Assembly (NCBI RefSeq): GCF_949628215.1
Contig: NC_134288.1
Location: 2,666,001 to 2,730,000, forward strand
Length of the DNA stretch: 64,000 bases
Direction of reading: 5' to 3'
Source: Phalacrocorax aristotelis
Taxonomy: Eukaryota > Chordata > Aves > Suliformes > Phalacrocoracidae
The notes beneath the pieces are model-generated. The model worked only from the letters and a program-made list of their open reading frames with translations, was not told the DNA's origin and searched no databases. Position 1 is the stretch's first letter, and the number at the start of each line of letters is the position of its first letter. Below are positions 21,606-33,074 of this stretch, piece after piece. Position numbers and translations under genes: made by a program.

Positions 21606-24600
21606 GCCGAGCTCCCCCAGAAGCTCTGCACAGATAGGTGCTGTCACTGCGCCTGGGATGGGCGGTGGCCTCTCCACCCGGGGCCCGCTCTGCCACGTGT
21701 TGTTTGGGTCTGGTCTGTCCTGAGCGGGGAGGCAGGTATGTTGTGGAGGCCCAGAATGGTGCAAGGGAGCAGGTTCCCATGAGCAGCCCGTGCCAGGGCT
21801 CAGCCAGAGGGGAGCGGCGGGAGCAACCCCCTCTCGAACGGGAGCTCACTACCCTGCTGTGCCGCACACGGGCTTGGCCTTGGACGGTCTCCCATGGAGC
21901 ATCCCCTGGGGAAGGGAGGCCTTCGGTCCCACAAGGAGACAAGGCCGAGGGTTGACAGTTGACATTCAAACGCTAACTGCTCGGCGGTGGAAATTTGTGA
22001 CCGAGGAACGATCCGGCACGGAGGGCAAGGAGGCCCCACTGCGAGAAGGGGTTGACCTGGCTGGAAGCAGGGGTGCCAGAGACAGCAGGACTCCCTGCAA
22101 GGGAGTGCAGTTTCCCTGGGTGATTAGAAACAGCCTCGGCACTGCCTTGTAGCCATCCTGGAACGGAAGCTCTCAGGGGCCACCTCTGACTGGCCAGCAG
22201 AGCTGCTCTGGGAGATGGGCCCACGGCCCAGCTGAGGTGCCCCAGGCAAACCGCTCAAACTGCTCACGGGATGGGCGCTGGTGCAAGGGGAGGGAAGGAA
22301 CCTGCTTGTGACGCATCATTGCCGACTCCAGGTAGAGCCGCTCTGCCCAATGCATTGTTCGGGTTTTTTGGTTTAGCTTGGTTGTTTTTCGTATTCAAGC
22401 ACAAACGTGGGTTTAGTTTGCCTCGAGGGGTGCCGTAAAAATTCCCCAATAGCAGGAAACAGAGCCCGGCCTACCCAGAGAACCTCTCGAGTCTTTGGTT
22501 TACCACTCTGCCCATCTGCAGAGAGAAAGTAACCCCAGCTGCAGGGAGCCTACAGCGGGCACCTGGAGGGGCCCTCACAGCCCTGCGACACCGGCAACAA
22601 GGGACATGTTGTGCAGGCGTTCTTTAGCTCTAACTTCTGGAAGGCCTTCCCACAGGAACTGCTATGTATCGGAGGCTGTGAGCAGTGGCTCGAGGTAAGG
22701 CGTGAGCTCCCTCAGTCTCTCTCTCCACCCCAGCCTCTTTCCCGGGACAATGCCAGCCCTTCAGGATCACCAGCACTCGTCCCCACACCTCCACAGCCAG
22801 CCCCTCTCTCCCCCAGGCTAAAGGCGTCCTTCTCTCCTGGCTGGCCAAACCAGAGGTCCCTCGTGTTCCCTGGCAAGACGGTCAGCACGCAGACGCAGAG
22901 AGGGAAATGCTCGCTGCAGGCAGCTAGGTATGCTCCCGAGCACCTTGGCTGCCCCTGGAGCAGCCAGCCCCTCGGGCCCTCTTCTCACTCATGTCAGCAC
23001 CAGAAAACACCAGCAGCCAAACCACCTTCCCTCTGCTACTCCAGCCCTGCCCGGTCACTCTGGATTCTGTTCTGAATTGCCTTCTTTCTGTTCGTGCCCT
23101 CTCCTCGACTGGAATGGCAAAACCCCGTGACACGGGGGTGAGAATATCTTTGTAAGCAAACTGGCTGGCAGGACGGAGACACGCAGCGCCGCGTGCCTCT
23201 GTCGCCTCTGCACCCCGGCCCCTGCCGAGGCTTTCGGCAGAGACCGCCTTCCTCCTGCCCTCGCTGAGCTCCTGGGCTCAGAAGTGCCGTGAACTTCAGT
23301 GGGTCTCTTTGCAGGGACGTCACCACGCTCGTAACATCGCAGGCTGTCCCAGCTGATGTGTGGCCATGGGATCCTCTCCGTGAGCTTTACCGATACCCCA
23401 ACACACCGCAGTGTGCTGGTTTTGGCTGACAAGGCGTTAATTCTCCTCCCCGTGGGGCGCCGGCTACCTTTCCAGCTTCCCGCGCTCTGCCACGTCGGCG
23501 GGAGGCTGGCAGGGGCAGAGGGGCAGGGCCACGGCGGGGGCGGCTGCCCGCCGCTGCCCAATGGCATGTTCATTCCGTAGCATGTGACACCATGGCCAGT
23601 ATATTAAGGGGGGGGCAGTTTTCGGCTCGGAAGAGGCGGGCCGTGGGGCGGGCGGGCGCCTGCGTCGCGTGGCGTGGCGTGGCGTATTTCCGCCCTTCAT
23701 TCCCCTCCCCCGCCCCGCCCGGGTTTTGCGCCTCTCGTTGTTCTCATTTCCATTGCATTGTTGTTGTTTGGGTTTTTTTTCGAAATCTTAATCATTGAAC
23801 TGTTCTTATCTGAACCCACGAGCGTTACCCTTCTGATTCTGATTTGGGGTTTTCTCCGAAATCTTAATCATCGAACTGTTCTTATCTGAACCCACGAGCG
23901 TTACCCTTCTGATTCTCTCCCCGATCTGCCCGTGGGGGAGTGAGCGAGCGGCTGTGCGGGGCTGAGCTGCCGGCTAAACCACGACACACAGGTAAGGAGC
24001 GGTCTCTGTTTTTAAAGTGATGGAACCCCAGAGGTGTGACACAACTTCCAAGGGGGTCTTAGTTTAGCTAGTTCCTGTCACTTTTGTGACTCCCTGACTT
24101 GCACTGCACAGGGCGTTCTGCTCTGCCTTGCCTGGCTTCTTACAGGCAGAGCCCGGCGGATGCACGGTCTGGCGTCTGCTGCGGCTCTCGGGCGTCCCTG
24201 TGCTTTCCAGCTGCAGAGGAACTGCACACAGGGCCTCGCACGTCCCCTACCGGGACCACATACAGCTCCGGCAGCGCTTCCTGAGGGTGCAAATGTCTGT
24301 GAACACGGCGCAAGGGGCGTCGCTGTTGTGGCTGAGGAGCCAACGCCGCAGGGAGAGGGGAGTCGGGGCACAGCCGATGCCGCTCCTGCGCTTGCAAAGC
24401 AGGAGAAGAGCGGCAGCTGGCGCATGTGCAAGAGGCTGCTTTGGAAGCAGAGGAGCATGGTTCCTGGGCCGTGCACTTTGCTGTTTCCCGCGAGACCCAC
24501 GGTAATCATCGGCACGTACCATTTATTACTCTCCCTGTTTCTTGCCTTTGTTTAACAAGAGAGCCTGGCAGGACCTCTCCCGTTTCAAAGCTGCCACGAC

Positions 24601-24989
24601 AACCTGAGGAGGACAGGCGACGCACCACCGATCCCAAACGCGGGCACGCAGTCGTTAGGCTCGATGGTCGGGCTGCCGTTCAGCAGGACCTAGACGGGCT
24701 GGAGGAAGGGGCCATCGGCGACCTCACCGCATCCATCCCCAAAGCGGTAGGAAGTGAGAGCCAAAGCGAGCAGCAGAGACGAGGGCGGGGGAGACTGACT
24801 GGGAAGGGGGCAGAGAGGTGCCTGGGCTGAAGGGGAGCCTGAGGAAAGGGCAAGGGAGGGGTTTCCCTCGGCCTCTGTTTGCCTTCTGCGTTGTTTCTCA
24901 AGACGCGAATCGGGAATTGGATGTTGACTGCTGTGGGCCAACAATCCAATTCAGTGCAGTCGCCCGACTCGAGGCTGCTTTGCCCGTGA
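21606..24989 (+). other. Candidate second gene, units 3-4
   Basis: Counterpart of 6729-10036. The LTR that splits it is longer here because of the 76-bp duplication. Confidence 0.3.
23412..23986 (+). mobile_element. Solo LTR with 76-bp internal duplication, unit 4
   Basis: Same insertion. The stretch from the T-rich run through AATCTTAATCAT to CTTCTGATTCT occurs twice in tandem (around 23767-23916), and the GCGTG expansion is also present. Both features together occur only in this unit. Confidence 0.85.
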
Positions 24990-25098
24990 CAGGGAAGAGG
25001 TCTAAAAAGGAAAAGAGGGAAAGCTGAGCTAAGAAGGAGCCTCTCTGCTGTGGCCGTTCCTTGCATCTCTTCCCGCTTGTCGAGGATGCCTGCTTTGC

Positions 25099-25209
25099 TT
25101 CACAGAATCGCAGAGGAGTTGAGGTGGGAAGGGGCCTGTGGAGATGACCTCTCAAAGCGCGCTCAGCAAGAGCGGGTGGCCCACAGGCCTGTCCCATGGT
25201 CCGGTGGGC
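25099..25209 (-). mobile_element. CR1 remnant, unit 4
   Basis: Counterpart of 2705-2815, with GGGGCCTGTGG in place of GGGCCCTGTGG. Confidence 0.6.
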
Positions 25210-25294
25210 GGCAGCCGGGCGGCGGCACGGCAATGCAGCGATGTGACAACGCTGCAACATGACAACGGTGTGATGCGACAATGCCCCGTGGCTC

Positions 25295-25448
25295 TATATA
25301 GCCGCTCGCTGGGAGCCTCTGGAGCGAGCGGAGTCAGCGCAGGGTCGCAGCTCCACGAGAGCTCTTGGAAGGAGCCGCGGAGCGCCGTCTCACTGCTGGC
25401 ATCCGAAAGGCAGACGCACTGCCGAGTGCACTGGGAGAGAGGAGAGAG
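25295..25448 (+). promoter_or_regulatory. TATA promoter and exon 1, unit 4
   Basis: TATATA at 25295, donor at 25448/25449. The motif upstream reads GACAACGGTGTGATGC, where unit 1 has GACAGCGCTGTGATGC. Confidence 0.7.
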
Positions 25449-25643
25449 GTGAGCAGCGGGGCCGATGGAGAGGGCTCAGCCGGGGAGCCCCGGGTGTGGC
25501 AGGGTTGCTCTGGGGCCTTGGCACGTGCCCTTTCTTGCAAGTGCCATGCAGGAGGCTTCTTGAGCTGGCACCTGAGTGTCTCTGTCTTCCTAGCTCGGGC
25601 ACAGGAGACGGCACCTGGGAGAAGGAGCTACTGGGCTGGGCTG

Positions 25644-28639
25644 ATGGATCCGAGGCTGCTGGACCTCCCCCTCGGGGTCAAAATCCCTGTGTTGCCCGGC
25701 TCCAAGCCTGTCTTCTGCAGGGCAAAGCTGGGGGAAAAGGTAAACGAAGCGGAAAGGGGTGGAAAAGCTCTCTTCTTTTACGGGGTCCCCGTCATTCAGA
25801 GAAGGGGCGGCCTTGTGGCCACCTGCTCTACCGCGGGAGCTGCAGCCCTTCAGTCGCACAGGGCTGGGGAGGCGGGGGGAGCGCGTGGCTCCGTGGTGCC
25901 AAGAGGAAGGAGGACTTGCCCTATAGCAGTGCTCCAGGCTGGCCAGAGCTGGATGGAGAGGAGTCTTCCAGCTACCTTTAGCTTTGCACAAGCACAGCTT
26001 GGCACCTCTGGGGAGCAGCGCAATCCTGTTTTGCAACAAGGGTGAATTGCCTGAGGAAAAGGCATGGCTGTAGGCAACATTGCAGCTCAGCTCCTTACAG
26101 GTGCAGCACGGGGTGCACCCCTCTCACCCCCGCAGTAAACAGCTCCTTGTCTGCCTCCAGCACCGGTAGAGATAGCCACCGGACGGGGGGGTGTAGGCAG
26201 AGGCCGCCTTCTCCGCTGGAGAGTCTCTGATGTAGCGAGAGCTCTCCTCTGGGTGGGAAGCAAGCCAGGGACTAGCCTGTACCTCGGAGCTTTGGAAGTG
26301 CCAGCCTGTGTGTGTGAGGAGCTCGGAAGCGTGTTCGTCTCCGCTGCTCTCTCCTGACCTGGAGTTCATCCTCTGGAACACCTCCCTTACAGCTTCAGCG
26401 GCCCTCATGCTATTTTGACCTGGGAGATCCCTACGGTCGCCGACTGCCCACAGAGTACAACAGCCTGCACGACCCCCATCTCCGGGCCTACCACAAACGC
26501 CAAGACAACCTGCAGAGGCTGAAGAGAGGGGGTTTCGTCACCAGCGATGGCAAGGTAGGTTTGGACGTCGTCGCGCCGATAAAAACGGTTCTCTCCGAGC
26601 GGGCTTCCCCGAGCGCAGAGGGAGCGCGTGCAGAGGAGCAGCCCCCCTCCCGCTGGGTTTGGGCTGTTTCGGGGAAGGCAGCCTGCTGCCAGTAGCTGGC
26701 TTGACAGCGCTCGGGCGATTTCTGCCCTCGTCTCTCCGTAGGTGGTTTGCACTCTGAAGGAGTTCAACGAGTACAGGCAGTATCTGACCGGACTCAAGCT
26801 GGAGGCAGAGTACGTGTTCAGGCGAGAGGAGGTAGGCAAAGCGCAGTGTTGGCGGACGCCTGTCAGCGGCACGGTGCCGAGGGCTGGGGCTTGGCTCGCG
26901 GCATCTCGGGGGGGGCGCTCAGTGCAGAAGAGACGAGGGCTGTGCTCGTGGGCCAGGCGTGGTGCCGGGGAAAGGACTAGCCGGCTCAGAGCTGAGCCAG
27001 CGCAGGGTGCTGGGGTGGGCACGGGCAGGAAGGTCATGTGCGAGCCCGTGTTGTCCTGAGGGAACCCTTCTCTTGTGCCCTCGCCGCGTGGCTGAAGCAG
27101 AGCGCTGGCCTGGGCCCGCGTGAAGCCTCAGCACGCAGGGGCGGGAGCGCTTGTCTGGGCAACGGCGAGCCACAACGCGGTGTCACCTTGCAGGAAAGGC
27201 TTCGGCAACGCCTGGCCACGTTAAGGGATGCCCACAAACCGCTGGGGACAATGGACGCTTCGTGCCTGCTGGAGCAGCTGCGGCAGCCTCAAAGACCATC
27301 TTGCCCACCTCCACCCGCGAGCAGAAAGATCTCCCTGAAATCGGGGCGCTGCAGGAGGCTGAAAGCAGCTTTGGACGAAGGCCAAACCTGCTCCCAACCT
27401 GAGCTGGGACAGGAAGGTGCCGAGCTGCCCAGGAGGGTCAGTAGCGGTGCTGACTCCGGCAAGCAGCCAGACCGCGCTGCAGACAGCGTGTCCAGAGCTG
27501 CGTCTCAACAACAAGCCGCAACAGAAGCCCAGAAGCTTGAAGAGGTGGCTGAGGCTGTGGTGTGGGAAGTGTTGCAGAGGGTGAAGGCTCCTCGGGCTCA
27601 GGCTGCCTGCGTTTTAAGGAGGGCTGCCCAGGGGATCAGGGGAAGCTTGTGTGGCAGCGCCGGAGGAGCAGAGCCTTCGGAGACTTCTCCTTCACTTTGC
27701 CAGCAGGAAACTGGACGGGTGGCCAAAGAGCTCGTAGCGACCGTGCTGGAGAGCTTGGCAAAGGCTTTGAAATCCAGCACGGCCACAGCGTGTGAGCCAG
27801 GGCCGGCAGGCAGGCGGAAGGAGCGACCTGTTGCCGGAGAAGCCACCCGAGCCGAGGAAGAGAAATCGGGGCAAGCTGAAACAGCAGCTTCCGATGGAGC
27901 GTCTGCAGAGGCTTCCCTGGACAAACTCATCAGAGAAGTTGTTGACGGCGTTTGCTGCACCTTGGAATCCTTTGCAACTTCTCAGGTTGAACGAGTCCCT
28001 AGCTGCAAATATTCCAACAGCCTGGAGCTTCCCGGGAGAAATCTCTCCAAGAGACAGGCGCAGCCATCCCAGGCGCCTTTCTCAAGGCAGGCTGTGGAAC
28101 AAGCACAGGGACTCCCCAGAGCATCTCAACAGCAGAGCCTGGAAGCAAGCAAGGGACCAAAGTCGCTTGCCTTGCAGCCACTGCCAAACAGAGCCGCTGC
28201 TGATGCCTCGCGACTCAGTGGCACGACTGCCGGGGAGAGCATCCAAAATGCCTCCTCCGGAGTTCAGCAGCACCACGCCGAACGGGCTGGGTATGCCACA
28301 ACTGTTGTCCCCGAGGTTCCTGCAACGGCGCCGAAGTTCGAGCGAGAACTGACGCCGAAGCCGACAGCCTTAGCCAACACTTTGGCTATAAGGACCATGG
28401 CAAGCCGCATCATCGACTCTGTTTTAGAGCGGAGCTGTCAACCTGGGCCTGCCCTGAGTCCCAGACTGAATTTTGGAAGGTGCGTCGCAAAGCTGCCTGC
28501 ACCGTCAGATGGAAAGGAGAGCTATCCCGCTGAGGACGTCCTCCCCTCCGTGTGCCCACACTTCTCCGGACAGCCCGTCGTCCGGCGGGTGCGAAGCCCC
28601 CTGCCCGGGCAGGAGCACAGCGCAGAGCAGTGCGCGTAA
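25644..28639 (+). CDS. FSIP2-like: FSIP2-like, unit 4 (597 aa, intact)
   Basis: Coding exons 25644-25739, 26393-26554, 26742-26831 and 27194-28639. Compared with unit 1: L278S, I289T, T309K, M312T, G332E, I369V, D384V, V450A and L492P. G332E and D384V are found only here. I289T lies at the start of helix 2, and T309K and M312T lie just after it. Confidence 0.85.
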
Positions 28640-28802
28640 AGCTTGTGCAAGGCGAGCCCCAGCAGCCCGTGTCAGAAAGGAGGGTGTTAGCTGGCAGGCT
28701 TGTGGACACTGTCCTGAGGAGGTGTGTGGCAGGAGAGGTGTAGAAGAGCCCCTGGGCAGCTCCACCAGGCAGCACACACAGACCTTACGCCCTTGTGCTC
28801 GC

Positions 28803-28808
28803 AATAAA
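28803..28808 (+). promoter_or_regulatory. Poly(A) signal AATAAA, unit 4
   Basis: AATAAA intact. The next bases read GAGTTC, where other units have GAGCTC. Confidence 0.85.
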
Positions 28809-29122
28809 GAGTTCACTCCCAAGTGCTTGCTTGTGCCTACCTACGTTCAAGCCAGCCCAGGCTGTGTCTGGGCATTTTCCCTGCGGCAATCTCCCTCGTC
28901 TTTTTCCCTCCTGCGGCCTCCGTCACGCTAAGACCCGATTTTAGAGGGAATCTTAACCACGGAGGCGAGAAGTAGCCAGCATTTTTGTCTTGTTTAGCAA
29001 GCTTTGCTGCCAGGCTAGCGGAGGGGACGGGTCCGGTTCTAGGAGGCCTGGCTTTCACCTTCTGTGAGGGACAATGTTGGCCTTCGCCTTGAGATCCTTT
29101 TTCCGGGGCCCTTTCTCCTCAG

Positions 29123-32100
29123 GCCGAGCTCCCCCAGAAGCTCTGCACAGATAGGTGCTGTCACTGCGCCTGGGATGGGCGGTGGCCTCTCCACCCGGGG
29201 CCCGCTCTGCCACGTGTTGTTTGGGTCTGGTCTGTCCTGAGCGGGGAGGCAGGTATGTTGTGGAGGCCCAGAATGGTGCACGGGAGCAGGTTCGCGTGAG
29301 CAGCCCGTGCCAGGGCTCAGCCAGAGGGGAGCGGCGGGAGCAACCCCCTCTCGAACGGGAGCTCACTACCCTGCTGTGCCGCACACGGGCTTGGCCTTGG
29401 ACGGTCTCCCATGGAGCATCCCCTGGGGAAGGGAGGCCTTCGGTCCCACAAGGAGACAAGGCCGAGGGTTGACAGTTGACATTCAAGCGCTAACTGCTCG
29501 GCGGTGGAAATTTGTGACCGAGGAACGATCCGGCACGGAGGGCAAGGAGGCCCCACTGCGAGAAGGGGTTGACCTGGCTGGAAGCAGGGGTGCCAGAGAC
29601 AGCAGGACTCCCTGCAAGGGAGTGCAGTTTCCCTGGGTGATTAGAAACAGCCTCGGCACTGCCTTGTAGCCATCCTGGAACGGAAGCTCTCAGGGGCCAC
29701 CTCTGACTGGCCAGCAGAGCTGCTCTGGGAGATGGGCCCACGGCCCAGCTGAGGTGCCCCAGGCAAACCGCTCAAACTGCTCACGGGATGGGCGCTGGTG
29801 CAAGGGGAGGGAAGGAACCTGCTTGTGACGCATCATTGCCGACTCCAGGTAGAGCCGCTCTGCCCAATGCATTGTTCGGGTTTTTTGGTTTAGCTTGGTT
29901 GTTTTTCGTATTCAAGCACAAACGTGGGTTTAGTTTGCCTCGAGGGGTGCCGTAAAAATTCCCCAATAGCAGGAAACAGAGCCCGGCCTACCCAGAGAAC
30001 CTCTCGAGTCTTTGGTTTACCACTCTGCCCATCTGCAGAGAGAAAGTAACCCCAGCTGCAGGGAGCCTACAGCGGGCACCTGGAGGGGCCCTCACAGCCC
30101 TGCGACACCGGCAACAAGGGACATGTTGTGCAGGCGTTCTTTAGCTCTAACTTCTGGAAGGCCTTCCCACAGGAACTGCTATGTATCGGAGGCTGTGAGC
30201 AGTGGCTCGAGGTAAGGCGTGAGCTCCCTCAGTCTCTCTCTCCACCCCAGCCTCTTTCCCGGGACAATGCCAGCCCTTCAGGATCACCAGCACTCGTCCC
30301 CACACCTCCACAGCCAGCCCCTCTCTCCCCCAGGCTAAAGGCGTCCTTCTCTCCTGGCTGGCCAAACCAGAGGTCCCTCGTGTTCCCTGGCAAGACGGTC
30401 AGCACGCAGACGCAGAGAGGGAAATGCTCGCTGCAGGCAGCTAGGTATGCTCCCGAGCACCTTGGCTGCCCCTGGAGCAGCCAGCCCCTCGGGCCCTCTT
30501 CTCACTCATGTCAGCACCAGAAAACACCAGCAGCCAAACCACCTTCCCTCTGCTACTCCAGCCCTGCCCGGTCACTCTGGATTCTGTTCTGAATTGCCTT
30601 CTTTCTGTTCGTGCCCTCTCCTCGACTGGAATGGCAAAACCCCGTGACACGGGGGTGAGAATATCTTTGTAAGCAAACTGGCTGGCAGGACGGAGACACG
30701 CAGCGCCGCGTGCCTCTGTCGCCTCTGCACCCCGGCCCCTGCCGAGGCTTTCGGCAGAGACCGCCTTCCTCCTGCCCTCGCTGAGCTCCTGGGCTCAGAA
30801 GTGCCGTGAACTTCAGTGGGTCTCTTTGCAGGGACGTCACCACGCTCGTAACATCGCAGGCTGTCCCAGCTGATGTGTGGCCATGGGATCCTCTCCGTGA
30901 GCTTTACCGATACCCCAACACACCGCAGTGTGCTGGTTTTGGCTGACAAGGCGTTAATTCTCCTCCCCGTGGGGCGCCGGCTACCTTTCCAGCTTCCCGC
31001 GCTCTGCCACGTCGGCGGGAGGCTGGCAGGGGCAGAGGGGCAGGGCCACGGCGGGGGCGGCTGCCCGCCGCTGCCCAACGGCATGTTCATTCCGTAGCAT
31101 GTGACACCATGGCCAGTATATTAAGGGGGGGGCAGTTTTCGGCTCAGAAGAGGCGGGCCGTGGGGCGAGCGGGCGCCTGCGTCGCGTGGCGTATTTCCGC
31201 CCTTCATTCCCCTCCCCCGCCCCGCCCGGGTTTTGCGCCTCTCGTTGTTCTCATTTCCATTGCATTGTTGTTGTTTGGGTTTTTTTTCGAAATCTTAATC
31301 ATTGAACTGTTCTTATCTGAACCCACGAGCGTTACCCTTCTGATTCTCTCCCCGATCTGCCCGTGGGGGAGTGAGCGAGCGGCTGTGCGGGGCTGAGCTG
31401 CCGGCTAAACCACGACACACAGGTAAGGAGCGGTCTCTGTTTTTAAAGTGATGGAACCCCAGAGGTGTGACACAACTTCCAAGGGGGTCTTAGTTTAGCT
31501 AGTTCCTGTCACTTTTGTGACTCCCTGACTTGCACTGCACAGGGCGTTCTGCTCTGCCTTGCCTGGCTTCTTACAGGCAGAGCCCGGCGGATGCACGGTC
31601 TGGCGTCTGCTGCGGCTCTCGGGCGTCCCTGTGCTTTCCAGCTGCAGAGGAACTGCACACAGGGCCTCGCACGTCCCCTACCGGGACCACATACAGCTCC
31701 GGCAGCGCTTCCTGGGGGTGCAAATGTCTGTGAACACGGCGCAAGGGGCGTCGCTGTTGTGGCTGAGGAGCCAACGCCGCAGGGAGAGGGGAGTCGGGGC
31801 ACAGCCGATGCCGCTCCTGCGCTTGCAAAGCAGGAGAAGAGCGGCAGCTGGCGCATGTGCAAGAGGCTGCTTTGGAAGCAGAGGAGCATGGTTCCTGGGC
31901 CGTGCACTTTGCTGTTTCCCGCGAGACCCACGGTAATCATCGGCACGTACCATTTATTACTCTCCCTGTTTCTTGCCTTTGTTTAACAAGAGAGCCTGGC
32001 AGGACCTCTCCCGTTTCAAAGCTGCCACGACGACCTGAGGAGGACAGGCAACGCACCACCGATCCCAAACGTGGGCACGCAGTCGTTAGGTTCGATGGTT

Positions 32101-32420
32101 GGGCTGCCGTTCAGCAGGACCTAGACGGGCTGGAGGAAGGGGCCATCGGCGACCTCACCGCATCCATCCCCAAAGCGGTAGGAAGTGAGAGCCGAAGCGA
32201 GCAGCAGAGACGTGGGCGGGGGAGACTGACTGGGAAGGGGGCAGAGAGGTGCCTGGGCTGAAGGGGAGCCTGAGGAAAGGGCAAGGGAGGGGTTTCCCTC
32301 GGCCTCTGTTTGCCTTCTGCGTTGTTTCTCAAGACGCGAATCGGGAATTGGATGTTGACTGCTGTGGGCCAACAATCCAATTCAGTGCAGTCGCCCGACT
32401 CGAGGCTGCTTTGCCCGTGA
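29123..32420 (+). other. Candidate second gene, units 4-5
   Basis: Counterpart of 6729-10036, open in the same frames. Confidence 0.3.
30929..31417 (+). mobile_element. Solo LTR, avian ERV fossil, unit 5
   Basis: Same insertion and same length as unit 1, and close to unit 1 in sequence, fitting the mosaic origin of this unit. Confidence 0.85.
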
Positions 32421-32529
32421 CAGGGAAGAGGTCTAAAAAGGAAAAGGGGGAAAGCTGAGCTAAGAAGGAGCCTCTCTGCTGTGGCCGTTCCTTGCATCTC
32501 TTCCCGCTTGTCGAGGATGCCTGCTTTGC

Positions 32530-32640
32530 TTCACAGAATCGCAGAGGAGTTGAGGTGGGAAGGGCCCTGTGGAGATGACCTCTCAAAGCGCGCTCAGCAA
32601 GAGCGGGTGGCCCACAGGCCTGTCCCATGGTCCGGTGGGC
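32530..32640 (-). mobile_element. CR1 remnant, unit 5
   Basis: Counterpart of 2705-2815. Confidence 0.6.
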
Positions 32641-32725
32641 GGCAGCCGGGCGGCGGCACGGCAATGCAGCGATGTGACAACGCTGCAACATGACAGCGCT
32701 GTGATGCGACAATGCCCCGTGGCTC

Positions 32726-32879
32726 TATATAGCCGCTCGCTGGGAGCCTCTGGAGCGAGCGGAGTCAGCGCAGGGTCGCAGCTCCACGAGAGCTCTTGGA
32801 AGGAGCCGCGGAGCGCCGTCTCACTGCTGGCATCCGAAAGGCAGACGCACTGCCGAGTGCACTGGGAGAGAGGAGAGAG
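32726..32879 (+). promoter_or_regulatory. TATA promoter and exon 1, unit 5
   Basis: TATATA at 32726, donor at 32879/32880. Upstream motifs are of unit 1 type. Confidence 0.7.
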
Positions 32880-33074
32880 GTGAGCAGCGGGGCCGATGGA
32901 GAGGGCTCAGCCGGGGAGCCCCGGGTGTGGCAGGGTTGCTCTGGGGCCTTGGCACGTGCCCTTTCTTGCAAGTGCCATGCAGGAGGCTTCTTGAGCTGGC
33001 ACCTGAGTGTCTCTGTCTTCCTAGCTCGGGCACAGGAGACGGCACCTGGGAGAAGGAGCTACTGGGCTGGGCTG

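Larger units (their letters stand above)
14868..22308 (+). repeat. Array unit 3 (7441 bp)
   Basis: Has the 10-bp GCGTG expansion of unit 2 but not its intron 4 loss. Its FSIP2-like protein matches that of unit 2 as far as I can read. Confidence 0.97.
22309..29825 (+). repeat. Array unit 4 (7517 bp, longest)
   Basis: Longest unit. It combines the 10-bp GCGTG expansion seen in units 2 and 3 with the 76-bp LTR duplication seen in units 6 and 7, so it joins markers of two subfamilies. Confidence 0.97.
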
